Shown in pieces: positions 53,198 through 62,363 of a stretch of 64,000 nucleotides of DNA. Location of the stretch: contig NZ_AMRI01000017.1 in the NCBI RefSeq assembly GCF_000299915.1, positions 1-64,000 of the forward strand, written 5' to 3'. The DNA comes from Gallaecimonas xiamenensis 3-C-1. GTDB lineage: Bacteria > Pseudomonadota > Gammaproteobacteria > Enterobacterales > Gallaecimonadaceae. The notes under the pieces are model-generated. The model did not search any database, was not told the origin of the DNA, and saw only the letters and a program-made list of their open reading frames with translations. Both the position numbers and the translations under genes were made by a program. Numbering within the stretch: position 1 is the first letter of the stretch; each line of letters starts with the position of its first letter.

Positions 53198-54276
53198 TAC
53201 CGCACCTTCAGGGTTGCCAGGCCGATCAGCACCAGGATCAGGGAGATGATCCAGAAACGGACTATCACCCTGGGCTCAGGCCAGCCTTTGAGTTCAAAAT
53301 GGTGGTGGATAGGCGCCATGCGGAAGATCCGCTGGCCCCGCAGTTTGTAGGACCCCACCTGCAAAATCACCGACACCGTCTCCATCACGAAGACGCCGCC
53401 CATGATCACCAGCAGGATCTCCTGGCGCACCAGCACGGCGATGATGCCAAGGGTGCCGCCCAGGGCCAGGGAGCCCACGTCGCCCATAAAGACCTGGGCC
53501 GGGTAAGTGTTGAACCAGAGAAAACCCAAGCCGGCGCCCACCAGGGCGGTGCAGAGGATCACCAGCTCCGAAGCCTGGGGCACATAGGGAATATGCAGGT
53601 AGGCGGCGAAGTTGACGTTACCGGTGAGGTAGGCAATGAGGGCAAAGGCCGCTGCCACCATAACGGTGGGCATGATGGCCAGGCCGTCCAAGCCGTCGGT
53701 AAGGTTGACCGCGTTGGAGGTCCCCACCATCACGAAATAGGTCAGGATGATGTAGAAGAGCCCGAGCTGGGGCATCACGTCCTTGAGGAAGGGCAGCACC
53801 AGCTGGGTTTCTTCAGGCTTGGCCTGGATATAGAGGAACACCGCCACCGCCAAGGCAATCACCGACTGCCAAAAATACTTCCAGCGGGCGATAAGGCCTT
53901 TGGGGTCCTTGCGCACCACTTTGCGGTAGTCGTCCACGAAGCCGATGATGCCGTAGGACAGCAGCACGAACAGCACCACCCACACATAGCTGTTGGAGAG
54001 ATCCGCCCACAGCAGGCCGGCGATGGACACCGACAGCAGGATCATGATACCGCCCATGGTGGGGGTACCGGACTTGGACAGGTGCGACTGGGGGCCATCG
54101 TCGCGGACCGTTTGGCCCACTTGCAGCCTGACCAGGGCCTTGATCAGGCGCGGCCCCATGTAGACCGACAGCAACAGCGCGGTCAGGGCACTCAAGATGG
54201 CCCTGAAGGTCAGGTAAGAAAAGACGTTGAACCCAGAAATGTACTGGGTAAGGTATTCGGCGAGCCAGACTAACAT
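53197..54276 (-). CDS. mraY: Phospho-N-acetylmuramoyl-pentapeptide transferase MraY
   Basis: Integral membrane enzyme producing lipid I from UDP-MurNAc-pentapeptide and undecaprenyl phosphate. 359 residues, about ten helices. Catalytic motifs: FVDDYRKV (the Asp pair), [13 protein letters not shown] and the histidine cluster [13 protein letters not shown]. Overlaps the murF stop by 7 bases. Confidence 0.98.
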   Translation of the reverse strand: MLVWLAEYLTQYISGFNVFSYLTFRAILSALTALLLSVYMGPRLIKALVRLQVGQTVRDDGPQSHLSKSGTPTMGGIMILLSVSIAGLLWADLSNSYVWVVLFVLLSYGIIGFVDDYRKVVRKDPKGLIARWKYFWQSVIALAVAVFLYIQAKPEETQLVLPFLKDVMPQLGLFYIILTYFVMVGTSNAVNLTDGLDGLAIMPTVMVAAAFALIAYLTGNVNFAAYLHIPYVPQASELVILCTALVGAGLGFLWFNTYPAQVFMGDVGSLALGGTLGIIAVLVRQEILLVIMGGVFVMETVSVILQVGSYKLRGQRIFRMAPIHHHFELKGWPEPRVIVRFWIISLILVLIGLATLKVR

Positions 54277-55649
54277 GCCATCCCCTGTGGGGCAGCCAGT
54301 CGGCTTGCCGCAATCAAATCCACAACCAATTCCATACGCGAACTTCGCGCTCCTTTCACCAGAATGCTGACCTCGGCTGCTTCGTCTGCCAAGGCCTGCA
54401 CGAGGCTGCTGACCAGCGCCTCTCTATTGTCGTAATGCCCGGCTCCCAGGCCGAAGGCGTCACTCGCCGCTTGGCTCAGTACGCCCAAGGTGAAAAGGTT
54501 GTCGATCCCCGCTGCCTTGGCGTAATGGCCCAGTTCAGCGTGGTAGTGCCGGGCTCTCTCCCCCAGTTCGCCCAGATCCCCAAGGACCAGCACCCGGCGG
54601 CCTTGGTAACGGCTTAGGGTGTCTATGGCGGCCCGCACCGCCCCGACCGAGGCGTTGTAGGTGTCGTCGATCAAGCGATCTTTGCGACCAAGGGTACGGA
54701 TATTGAGGCGACCGGGCACAGGTTGAACCTGAGCCAGGCCGGCGACGATGGTAGCCCCGTCCACCCCCAACGCCAGGGCGCAGGCGGCAGCGGCCATGGC
54801 ATTGTTGACGTTGTGCAGCCCCGGCAGCGGCATGGTCACCGCCAACTGCTGGTCTTTGAGCTTGAGGGTAAAGCGGCTACCGGCGTCCAGGCTGTCTTGG
54901 ATATCGGTGGCGCTGATGTCGGCCCCGGCCTTGAAACCGAAGGTCAGTACCTCTTTGTCCTTGAGCTGGGCCAGCCAGTCGGGGGCAAAGTCGTCGTCCA
55001 GGTTGACCACCGCCACCCCATTCTTGGCCAGAGGGCCGTAGATCTCGCCCTTGGCCCGGGCTATGCCGGCCAGGGTGCCAAAACCCTGCAGGTGGGTCGG
55101 GGCCACGTTGTTGACCAGGGCCACATCGGCCTGGACCAGGGAGGCGGTGTAGGCGATCTCCCCTTCGTGGTTGGCACCCAGCTCGAAGACGCCGTACTGG
55201 TGGCTCGGCTCCAGGCGCAGCAGGGTCAGGGGTACGCCGATGTCGTTGTTGAAGTTGCCTTTGGTGGCCAGCACCGGCCCTTTGAGGGCCAGGATGGCGG
55301 CCAGCATTTCCTTGACCGTGGTCTTGCCGCAAGAGCCGGTCAGGGCGGCGCTCTTGGGAGCGACCTTTTCCTTGATGTACTGGCCCAGGCGACCCAAGGC
55401 CAGGCGGGTGTCCTTGACCAGGATCTGCGGCTGGGCGCTGTCTACCGGGCGGCTGACCAGCAGGGCGGCGGCCTGGTGGGCATTTTCGATAAAATCATGG
55501 GCGTCGAAACGCTCACCCTTGAGGGCGATAAACAACTCGCCGCCGCAAAGGTTTCGGGTGTCGGTGCTGATGCGGTCTATGACCAGATCCTGGCCAAGCA
55601 GTTGGCCTTCCAGCACCAGTGCGACTTCTGACAGGGGCATTTTCAGCAT
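54270..55649 (-). CDS. murF: UDP-N-acetylmuramoyl-tripeptide--D-alanyl-D-alanine ligase MurF
   Basis: Adds D-Ala-D-Ala to the tripeptide precursor. 459 residues. [24 protein letters not shown] (N-terminal substrate domain), [14 protein letters not shown] (P-loop; the usual Asn is replaced by Cys, which also occurs in other MurF proteins), [15 protein letters not shown] and [15 protein letters not shown] are recognisable. GAGGAGG lies 5 bases before the ATG. Overlaps murE by 7 bases. Confidence 0.97.
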   Translation of the reverse strand: MLKMPLSEVALVLEGQLLGQDLVIDRISTDTRNLCGGELFIALKGERFDAHDFIENAHQAAALLVSRPVDSAQPQILVKDTRLALGRLGQYIKEKVAPKSAALTGSCGKTTVKEMLAAILALKGPVLATKGNFNNDIGVPLTLLRLEPSHQYGVFELGANHEGEIAYTASLVQADVALVNNVAPTHLQGFGTLAGIARAKGEIYGPLAKNGVAVVNLDDDFAPDWLAQLKDKEVLTFGFKAGADISATDIQDSLDAGSRFTLKLKDQQLAVTMPLPGLHNVNNAMAAAACALALGVDGATIVAGLAQVQPVPGRLNIRTLGRKDRLIDDTYNASVGAVRAAIDTLSRYQGRRVLVLGDLGELGERARHYHAELGHYAKAAGIDNLFTLGVLSQAASDAFGLGAGHYDNREALVSSLVQALADEAAEVSILVKGARSSRMELVVDLIAASRLAAPQGMAC

Positions 55650-57124
55650 GACGCCTCCTCGTCCAGCACGCGCTGAACTTCCTCGATATCACTGAAGGGC
55701 AGACGCTGGCCCCGGATCTCCTGGTAGTCCTCATGGCCCTTACCGGCGATGAGCACCACATCCTGGGGAGCGGCCTGCATGATGGCTTGGCGGATGGCGT
55801 CCCGGCGGTCGGCCACCACTTGCATGGCGTCACCATAATCCTTACCGGCCAACATCTGCTGAATGATGTCCATAACCCCTTCTGAGCGCGGATTATCGGC
55901 GGTGATCACCCCGACATCGGCGCATTTATTGACCGCTTGTGTCATCAGCGGACGCTTGCCCGGATCCCGGTCGCCGCCACAGCCGAACACACACCACAAT
56001 TTGCCCTTGGTATGGGGGCGCAGGGCGGTCAGGGCCGCTTCCAAAGCATCCGGGGTATGGGCATAGTCCACCACCACCTGGGGCCGGCCGGGCCGTTCAA
56101 AGGCCTGCATCCGCCCGGTCACCGGCTTGACCGTGGTGGCGGCGGCGCACAGGGACTGCAGATCCAGCCCCAGGGCCAGGCCGGCGGCGATGGCCGCCAA
56201 CAGGTTGGACAGGTTGAAGATGCCCAGCAGCGGCGAGGCCAGCTCGGCTTCACCGAAACTGCCCAGCACCTTGGCCCGCACTCCGCCCAGATGGGGGCGG
56301 ACCTGGGTCACATAAAGCACCTGGTCGGCGATGCCGGCATCCAGGGGTGACAGGCTATAGGCGATGGTGTGCTGGCGGCCTTTGCGCTCGCGCAGCCAGG
56401 CCTCACCCAGCTCGTCATCGGCGTTGATCACCGAGGCGCTCAGGGTGGGCCAGTCAAAGAGTTGCGCCTTGGCGGCGGCATAGGCCCCCAGGGTACCGTG
56501 GTAATCCAGATGGTCGCGGCTGAGGTTGGTAAACACCGCCACTTTGAAGGGCACAGCGCTGACCCGCCCCTGGGTCAGGGCATGGCTGGACACTTCCATG
56601 GCGGCCAGCTCACAGCCCTGTTGGTGCAGCTGGGCCAAGGTGGTGGCCACGCTAACGGCGTCCGGGGTGGTATTGAGGCCCGCCGCCAGGGCGCCGAAAC
56701 GGCCGGTACCCAGGGTGCCGATAATGCCGCTGGGTTGACCCAACTTGTCGCACAACTGGGCCAGCAACTGGGAGGTGGTGGTCTTGCCGTTAGTGCCGGT
56801 AATGCCTACCGGGGCTATGGCCGGTTCCCCCACAAAACGCCAGGCGATGGCCGACAGCCGGCGCCGCAGATCCGGCAGGGTGACCAGGGGCACCGAGTCG
56901 CGCCAGACCAGGGCCAGGCTATCCCCTTCGGCCAGTACTGCACTGGCCCCTTGGGCCAGTGCATTGTCGATAAAGTCGCGGCCGTCCACCTGGTGGCCGG
57001 GAATGGCCACAAACAGGCTGCCGGGGCCGGCCTTGCGGGAGTCCAACACCAGGGATTGGACTGGGGTGTCGGCGTCGATATCGCACCAGGGCGACAGCAG
57101 TTGGTTCAGATGCCAATTAACCAC
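55643..57124 (-). CDS. murE: UDP-MurNAc-L-Ala-D-Glu--2,6-diaminopimelate ligase MurE
   Basis: Adds the third stem residue. 493 residues (E. coli 495). The DNPR motif (ITADNPRSE) marks meso-diaminopimelate specificity, as expected for a Gram-negative. GTNGKTTTSQLL is the P-loop; VDYAHTPDALE and HEDYQEI are family blocks. The start is the GTG at 57122-57124, with AAGGAGG 6 bases upstream inside the end of ftsI. The longest frame adds 9 residues from ftsI. Overlaps ftsI by 8 bases. Confidence 0.97.
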   Translation of the reverse strand: MVNWHLNQLLSPWCDIDADTPVQSLVLDSRKAGPGSLFVAIPGHQVDGRDFIDNALAQGASAVLAEGDSLALVWRDSVPLVTLPDLRRRLSAIAWRFVGEPAIAPVGITGTNGKTTTSQLLAQLCDKLGQPSGIIGTLGTGRFGALAAGLNTTPDAVSVATTLAQLHQQGCELAAMEVSSHALTQGRVSAVPFKVAVFTNLSRDHLDYHGTLGAYAAAKAQLFDWPTLSASVINADDELGEAWLRERKGRQHTIAYSLSPLDAGIADQVLYVTQVRPHLGGVRAKVLGSFGEAELASPLLGIFNLSNLLAAIAAGLALGLDLQSLCAAATTVKPVTGRMQAFERPGRPQVVVDYAHTPDALEAALTALRPHTKGKLWCVFGCGGDRDPGKRPLMTQAVNKCADVGVITADNPRSEGVMDIIQQMLAGKDYGDAMQVVADRRDAIRQAIMQAAPQDVVLIAGKGHEDYQEIRGQRLPFSDIEEVQRVLDEEASC

Positions 57125-58862
57125 GAGGCACCTCCTTATCCACTGCGGCAACCCGCATGTCCGGGGTAATGGCGTCCGGCATCACATTGAGCAGCGATAG
57201 GGCACCGCCCATAACGCTCGAGAACACCGGCGCTGCCACTTCCGAGCCGTAATACTGGTCACCGCTGGGTTCGTTGATCATCACAACTATGGCCAACTTG
57301 GGGTTGGACACCGGGGCAACCCCGGCAAAGCTGGCCACATATTCATTGCCGTAGCCACCGGCCACCGCCTTGCGGGCGGTGCCGGTCTTGCCCGCTACCC
57401 GGTAGCCCGGTACGGCCGCGACTGTGGCGGTACCGCCTGGCCTCACCACCGACTCCATCATGTGCAGCACTTCCCTGGCCACCTTGGGCTTGACCACCTG
57501 CTCGGCGGTAGGCTGGGGCAGGCCCTTGATGATGGACAGGGGCAGGCGCCGGCCTTCGTTACCCAGAGTGGCGTAGGCACGGGCCAGCTGCACCGGGGTC
57601 ACGCTGATGGAATAGCCAAAGGCCAGGGTGGCCAGTTCGAATTCGGACCAGCGCGGCCTGTCGTATTTGAAGATGCCGCTGGACTCGCCCACCAGGTCGA
57701 TACCGGTTTCGGAGCCGAAGCCAAACTTGGTGAAGGTGCCCAGCAGCTCGTCTTTGGAAATGGACAGGGCCAGCTTGGCGATGCCCATGTTGGAGGACTT
57801 CTCGATAATGGTGGTGAGGTCTATGACCCCCAGGTTGCGATGGTCCTTGACCCGGCGGCCACCCAGGCGCATCCAGCCCGGATTGGTGTCAATCTTCTGG
57901 TCAGGCTTGACGGCGCCGGCGTCCAGGGCCGCCATCATGGCCAGGGGTTTGGCGGTGGAGCCGGGTTCGAAGACGTCGGTAATGGCACGGTTGCGCAGCT
58001 GATAGGTTTTGACGTCACTGCGGTTATTGGGGTTGTAGGAGGGCACATTGGCCATGGCCAGCACTTCCCCCGTGGCTACGTCCACCACCACCACCGAACC
58101 GCTGGTGGCTTCGAAATAGTTGACCGTCTTTTTCAGCTCCCGATAGGCCAGGGCCTGAATGCGCTGGTCTATGGTGAGCTGGATGTCCTGGGGCTTTTCC
58201 GCCACCTGCAGGGTACCGAGGGACTCCACCACCCGGCCAAGGCCGTCCTTGCGTACCTGGCGTTTGCCGGGCAGGCCGGTCAGCAGGTCGTCATAGGTGC
58301 GCTCTATGCCTTCCAGGCCATGGTCGTCGATGTTGGTGAAACCGATCAGGTGGGCATCCACTTCCCCTGTGGGGTAGTAGCGTTTGGATTCGCGCTTGAG
58401 GCCGATACCGGGGATCTTCAGGGCCTTGACGTAGTGGGCCATGGCCGGGGTGACCTGGCGCTGCAGGTAGACAAAGCGGCGCTTGGGGTCGGCGCTGATC
58501 TTACCCATCAGTTCCTTGGCATCGCCCCCCAGCACTTCCGCCAGGGCCTGCCAACGGCGTTTGTCCTGCAGGCCGCCTTTTTCCAGTACCACCTTGGGGT
58601 CGGCGTAGATGGCATCCACCGGCACCGACACCGCCAGCTCCTCGCCGTTACGGTCGGTGATGATGCCCCTTGGTACCTGGGTAGAGGTGACCCGCAGTGA
58701 ACGCAGGTCCCCCTGCTGGCGCAGACGGTCGGGGGAGATGACTTGGATATAGGCAGCACGCACCACCAGCGCCGTGAAGACGGCGCCCATCAGGACGATG
58801 GCGAACAAGTGGCGCCAGTTGATGACGCCGGGCTTGACGCGGTTACGTGCGTGCCTGCTCAT
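57117..58862 (-). CDS. ftsI: Septal peptidoglycan transpeptidase FtsI (PBP3)
   Basis: Class B penicillin-binding protein of 581 residues: cytoplasmic tail, membrane helix (about 18-38), pedestal domain (GIITDRNGEELAVSVPV onward) and transpeptidase. Catalytic motifs are S302-T-A-K305, S356-S-N358 and K492-T-G. Works with FtsW at the septum and is the target of aztreonam-type beta-lactams. The start overlaps the ftsL stop by 4 bases. Confidence 0.98.
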   Translation of the reverse strand: MSRHARNRVKPGVINWRHLFAIVLMGAVFTALVVRAAYIQVISPDRLRQQGDLRSLRVTSTQVPRGIITDRNGEELAVSVPVDAIYADPKVVLEKGGLQDKRRWQALAEVLGGDAKELMGKISADPKRRFVYLQRQVTPAMAHYVKALKIPGIGLKRESKRYYPTGEVDAHLIGFTNIDDHGLEGIERTYDDLLTGLPGKRQVRKDGLGRVVESLGTLQVAEKPQDIQLTIDQRIQALAYRELKKTVNYFEATSGSVVVVDVATGEVLAMANVPSYNPNNRSDVKTYQLRNRAITDVFEPGSTAKPLAMMAALDAGAVKPDQKIDTNPGWMRLGGRRVKDHRNLGVIDLTTIIEKSSNMGIAKLALSISKDELLGTFTKFGFGSETGIDLVGESSGIFKYDRPRWSEFELATLAFGYSISVTPVQLARAYATLGNEGRRLPLSIIKGLPQPTAEQVVKPKVAREVLHMMESVVRPGGTATVAAVPGYRVAGKTGTARKAVAGGYGNEYVASFAGVAPVSNPKLAIVVMINEPSGDQYYGSEVAAPVFSSVMGGALSLLNVMPDAITPDMRVAAVDKEVPRG

Positions 58863-59173
58863 TTGAGCTCTATGACCTTCTCGTCGGTGCGGGAAACCCG
58901 CTTCATGTCCAATTCCCGGCGGGCAATGCCTTCAACCCGGCTGTGTTCACCCAGGGCCCCTTCCTCCAAATTGAGGTGGCGCCATTCCACGTCCAGGTTT
59001 TCCCGCTCTACCATCAGCTGCTCTTTGTGGGCGGTGAGCAGCCGGTTGCTCTGGGCCAAGAAGACCACGGCAAATGCCGAGGCGATGACCGCAAAAAAGA
59101 GCAAAAGCAGCCACTTGGACTGCCACACTTCCGCCAGGATGATCTCAACCAGCTTGGGTTGGCGATCAGCCAT
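58859..59173 (-). CDS. ftsL: Cell division protein FtsL
   Basis: Small bitopic protein of 104 residues: cytoplasmic 20 residues, membrane helix (about 21-42) and a periplasmic coiled-coil with heptad leucines ([21 protein letters not shown] region). Forms the FtsQLB complex that activates FtsWI. Identified by position between rsmH and ftsI plus topology. The start overlaps rsmH by 8 bases. Confidence 0.95.
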   Translation of the reverse strand: MADRQPKLVEIILAEVWQSKWLLLLFFAVIASAFAVVFLAQSNRLLTAHKEQLMVERENLDVEWRHLNLEEGALGEHSRVEGIARRELDMKRVSRTDEKVIELK

Positions 59174-60104
59174 ATGCGGCCTCGGTGCGCTCGGCTACCC
59201 GCAGCACCGAACTGCGGGCCCTGGGATTGACCTGGGTTTCTTCCTCACCGGGGAAAATGGCCTTGCCCACCGCCTTGAGTTTTTTGTGGTGCTTGAGCTG
59301 GTCCTGGGTTACCGGCAGGCCGGGGGGCAGCTCTGGGCCCTTTTCCTGGGCACGGATAAACTGTTTGACCAGCCTGTCTTCCAGGCTGTGAAAGCTGATC
59401 ACCGCCAGCCGGCCGCCGGTAGCCAGCACCTTGAGGGCACCATCCAGGGCGGTTTTCACCTCGTCTAGCTCGCTGTTGACATAGATGCGGATGGCCTGAA
59501 AGGAGCGGGTCGCCGGATGCTTGTGCTTTTCCTTAACAGGAGCGGCCTTGGCAATAAGATCGGCCAGTTCGGCGGTGCGGCTTAAGGGCGCCAGGGCACG
59601 GCGCTCGACTATGGCCCGGGCGATACGCCGGGCAAAGCGCTCTTCACCGAAGGTTTTCAGCACAAAGGCGATGTCGTCGGCGTCGGCGCGGTTAAGCCAG
59701 TCGGCGGCGCTTTCGCCGCTGGTGGGGTCCATGCGCATATCCAGCGGCCCGTCTCGCATAAAGCTAAAGCCGCGCTCGGCGTCGTCCAGCTGCGGGGAAG
59801 AAACCCCCAGGTCCAGCAACAGACCGTCCACCTTGCCGCTCAGCCCCAGCTCGTCCAGGTAGCCGGCCAGCCCGGAAAAGGGCCCCTGCACTATGGTAAA
59901 GCGCGGGTCGCTGATGGTTTTAGCCTCGGCGATGGCGGCCGGGTCACGGTCGATGGACACCAGGCGGCCATTGGCGCCCAGCTTGGCCAGGATGGCGCGG
60001 GAATGGCCTCCCCGGCCGAAGGTACCGTCCACGTACAGGCCGTCCGGCTTTATGGCCAGAGCCTCGATACTTTCATTGAGCAGTACGCTGACGTGTTCGG
60101 TCAC
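59166..60104 (-). CDS. rsmH: 16S rRNA (cytosine(1402)-N4)-methyltransferase RsmH
   Basis: SAM-dependent methyltransferase that modifies C1402 in the decoding centre; the RsmI gene for the partner 2'-O modification of the same base is also in this window. 312 residues (E. coli 313). [29 protein letters not shown] (SAM), [20 protein letters not shown] and [12 protein letters not shown] are diagnostic. The start is GTG 60104, overlapping the mraZ stop (GTGA), with AAGGA upstream. The long frame extends 33 codons into mraZ. Confidence 0.97.
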   Translation of the reverse strand: MTEHVSVLLNESIEALAIKPDGLYVDGTFGRGGHSRAILAKLGANGRLVSIDRDPAAIAEAKTISDPRFTIVQGPFSGLAGYLDELGLSGKVDGLLLDLGVSSPQLDDAERGFSFMRDGPLDMRMDPTSGESAADWLNRADADDIAFVLKTFGEERFARRIARAIVERRALAPLSRTAELADLIAKAAPVKEKHKHPATRSFQAIRIYVNSELDEVKTALDGALKVLATGGRLAVISFHSLEDRLVKQFIRAQEKGPELPPGLPVTQDQLKHHKKLKAVGKAIFPGEEETQVNPRARSSVLRVAERTEAAYG

Positions 60105-60559
60105 AGTGAAAAATCCTTCAAGGCGTCGGTCAGCTCTAGCTCGCCGTCTTCGATGGCTGCCATGTCGGCGGCGATCTGTGCTTGCCAGGCCGTATCCGAC
60201 CAAATTTCAAATTTGTTGAACTGGCCCACCAGCATCACCTTGCCGTCCAGGCCGGCATGATTGCGCAAAGGCCCGGTCACGAGGACCCGGCCCTGGTTAT
60301 CCAGTTCCAATTCAGTGGCGTGGCCAAGCAGCATGCGCTGCATGCGACGCTCGGCAGGTTTCATGGAAGACAGGCGGCTGAGCTTACGCTCGATGACTTC
60401 CCATTCCGCCAGGGGGTAAAGCAGTAGACAAGGCTGGTGGATGTCGATGGTGCAGACCAGTTGGCCGTCGCAATCAGCAATAAGCTGGTCGCGATACCGT
60501 TTGGGTATCGCGAGCCGACCCTTGCTGTCGAGGCTCACTTCGCTGGCTCCACGAAACAT
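60101..60559 (-). CDS. mraZ: Transcriptional regulator MraZ
   Basis: First gene of the dcw cluster; 152 residues with two SpoVT-AbrB repeats (about 1-55 and 80-125), each with the loop-type signature ([14 protein letters not shown] and [14 protein letters not shown]). MraZ forms a ring and represses its own promoter by binding repeated TGGGN boxes, which are present just upstream. The ATG at 60559 has no strong Shine-Dalgarno (AAGGGAATAAGAACG). Confidence 0.97.
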   Translation of the reverse strand: MFRGASEVSLDSKGRLAIPKRYRDQLIADCDGQLVCTIDIHQPCLLLYPLAEWEVIERKLSRLSSMKPAERRMQRMLLGHATELELDNQGRVLVTGPLRNHAGLDGKVMLVGQFNKFEIWSDTAWQAQIAADMAAIEDGELELTDALKDFSL

Positions 60560-60588
60560 CGTTCTTATTCCCTTGGGTTAGCAATTTT

Positions 60589-60613
60589 AACCACAATTTC
60601 CCACAATTTCCCA
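60589..60613 (-). promoter_or_regulatory. MraZ operator: TGGGN boxes at 10-bp spacing
   Basis: On the minus strand TGGGA (60609-60613), AATTG, TGGGA (60599-60603), AATTG, TGGTT (60589-60593, degenerate). The period and the box sequence match the MraZ box array known from E. coli and mycoplasmas. Confidence 0.85.
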
Positions 60614-60621
60614 CGCTGCCA

Positions 60622-60651
60622 AGTCTAGGGGGTGGTCTTCAAGCTTGTCAA
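60622..60651 (-). promoter_or_regulatory. dcw cluster promoter Pmra
   Basis: Perfect -35 TTGACA (60646-60651), an 18-base spacer and -10 TAGACT (60622-60627). The predicted start is near 60615, so the MraZ boxes lie at and just after it. No other clear promoter or terminator is seen until the lpxC promoter. Confidence 0.75.
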
Positions 60652-60898
60652 GCAAGGGAAAAGCCAGTTGTGACGCGGCCTACAGCCATTTTACAAGGCG
60701 CTGAAAAGCAAGTGGTTTAAGGGCTGTAGCCAGATTGCCTACCAGGGCTGAACGCCCGTTAAATGAACATTTCCCCAACCGGGGTGGGGAAGAGTGGTAA
60801 TCAGTCCCACCCTGGTCACCCCACATCACCGCCGACGGGCCAACGGCAATAAAAACGGCAATAAATAAGCCGCCTGTTGGCGGCCTATTTATTTGATG
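60652..60898. other. Intergenic region upstream of the dcw promoter: dyads, 12-bp tandem duplication, hairpin
   Basis: No protein-coding frame is supported. Visible structure: an inverted repeat CTACAGCC (60680-60687)/GGCTGTAG (60722-60729) with a 34-base loop; TTCCCC (60771-60776)/GGGGAA (60786-60791); an exact 12-bp tandem duplication AACGGCAATAAA (60842-60853 and 60854-60865). Function unknown. Confidence 0.6.
60861..60894. terminator. Distal terminator-like hairpin downstream of rnpB
   Basis: AATAAATAAGCCGCC pairs with GGCGGCCTATTTATT (one bulged C) around a TGTT loop. The stem base is A/T-rich on both strands, so it can terminate readthrough from rnpB and also plus-strand transcripts. 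Confidence 0.65.
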
Positions 60899-60926
60899 AG
60901 TCCGCAGAGCCGGCCTGTAAGCCGGG
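60899..60926 (-). repeat. 28-bp duplicate of the rnpB 3' end (copy 2)
   Basis: Identical over 28 bases to 61062-61089, which forms the 3' terminus of RNase P RNA, including the strand of helix P1. The offset is 163 bp in direct orientation. Confidence 0.9.
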
Positions 60927-61022
60927 GCGAACCCCGAAGTCCAAGCACTGCTGGGGCGCGGGTAAGCGCGAGTCTCTGGATGGATGAGCCACCAGAGGTG
61001 GTTTCACTCACCGCCCCAAAAT

Positions 61023-61045
61023 AAAAAAGCCGTCCAAAGACGGCT
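61023..61045 (-). terminator. rnpB proximal terminator
   Basis: A 7-bp stem AGCCGTC/GACGGCT with a 4-base loop. On the minus strand it is followed by six T bases. It lies 17 bases after the predicted RNase P RNA 3' end. Confidence 0.9.
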
Positions 61046-61062
61046 CTCTTATTCGAAATAAA

Positions 61063-61430
<368 letters not shown>

Positions 61431-61434
61431 GCGC

Positions 61435-61440
61435 AGTATA
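61435..61440 (-). promoter_or_regulatory. -10 element of the rnpB promoter
   Basis: TATACT on the minus strand, 5 bases before the predicted 5' end of RNase P RNA. No good -35 is seen. The promoter sits between the rsmI stop and rnpB. Confidence 0.55.
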
Positions 61441-61452
61441 CCTGGGCCGGGC

Positions 61453-62286
61453 TCAGCCCTCCAGTCCCAGGTTGTAAAGGGCGTTCTTCTTGAGATCAAA
61501 AGCCTCTGCTACCAGAGTGGCGGCCTTCTTGCGGGGCAGGTCCTGGGCCAAGGCCATAAAGAGGGTAACAGCGGCCTTGGGCAGGGCATCGGTCTTGGGG
61601 GCCGGGGCCACCATCAGCACCATCTCGCCCTTCTGGCGATCGCTGTCTTCCTTAAGCCAGGCCTGGAGCTCGGCGATGCTGGCCCCATGAATGGTCTCGA
61701 AGGTCTTGGTCAGTTCCTTGGCCAGCACCACTTGTCGCTCTGGGCCGAACACGCTTTCCATGTCCGCCAGGGTGTCGAGGATGCGCCGGGGCGCCTCGTA
61801 GAACACCAGGGTGCGGGGTTCTTCGCTCAACGCTTCCAGTTCGGTGACTCGGGCCCCCTGCTTGGCCGGCAGGAAACCTTCAAAGGCAAAGCGGTCGGTG
61901 GGCAGGCCCGATGCCGACAAGGCGGCGATGGCGGCGCAGGGACCAGGCAGGGGTACCACTTTGATGCCCGCTTCCCGGCAGAGGCTGACCAGGGTATAGC
62001 CAGGGTCGGAGATCAGCGGCGTACCGGCGTCAGACACCAAAGCCACGTTCAGCCCCCCTTCCAACTTGCCGAGAATAAAGGCCGCCTTTTGCTTCTCGTT
62101 GTGGTCGTGCAGGGACTGGGTAGGGGTACGGATGGAAAAATGGTGCAGCAGCTGACCGGTATGGCGGGTATCTTCGGCACAAATAAGGGCCACCTCCCCC
62201 AGCACGTTCAGGGCACGTTGGCTGATATCCCCCAAGTTACCCAGGGGCGTGGGGACGATATAAAGGGTGCCTTTGGCTTGATTCAC
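61453..62286 (-). CDS. rsmI: 16S rRNA (cytidine(1402)-2'-O)-methyltransferase RsmI
   Basis: SAM-dependent tetrapyrrole-methylase-fold enzyme that adds the 2'-O-methyl to C1402, next to the N4 methylation by RsmH encoded 1.5 kb away. 277 residues. [69 protein letters not shown] and FYEAPRRI are diagnostic. The start is GTG 62286 with AGAGGG 9 bases upstream. The longest frame adds 51 residues without support. Divergent from lpoA, as in E. coli. Confidence 0.96.
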   Translation of the reverse strand: MNQAKGTLYIVPTPLGNLGDISQRALNVLGEVALICAEDTRHTGQLLHHFSIRTPTQSLHDHNEKQKAAFILGKLEGGLNVALVSDAGTPLISDPGYTLVSLCREAGIKVVPLPGPCAAIAALSASGLPTDRFAFEGFLPAKQGARVTELEALSEEPRTLVFYEAPRRILDTLADMESVFGPERQVVLAKELTKTFETIHGASIAELQAWLKEDSDRQKGEMVLMVAPAPKTDALPKAAVTLFMALAQDLPRKKAATLVAEAFDLKKNALYNLGLEG

Positions 62287-62363
62287 AGGAGTGGGCCCTC
62301 TGTTTGTGTCGCTATGGCCCCTCGCATACACTAGGCACAGTTTCAGCGAGGACTTGACGGTAA

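Noticed and set aside
60899-61020. Possible tRNA or tmRNA fragment
   Set aside because: GGGGCG/CGCCCC resembles an acceptor stem, but there is no T-arm GGTTCRA, no anticodon arm of correct size and no CCA.
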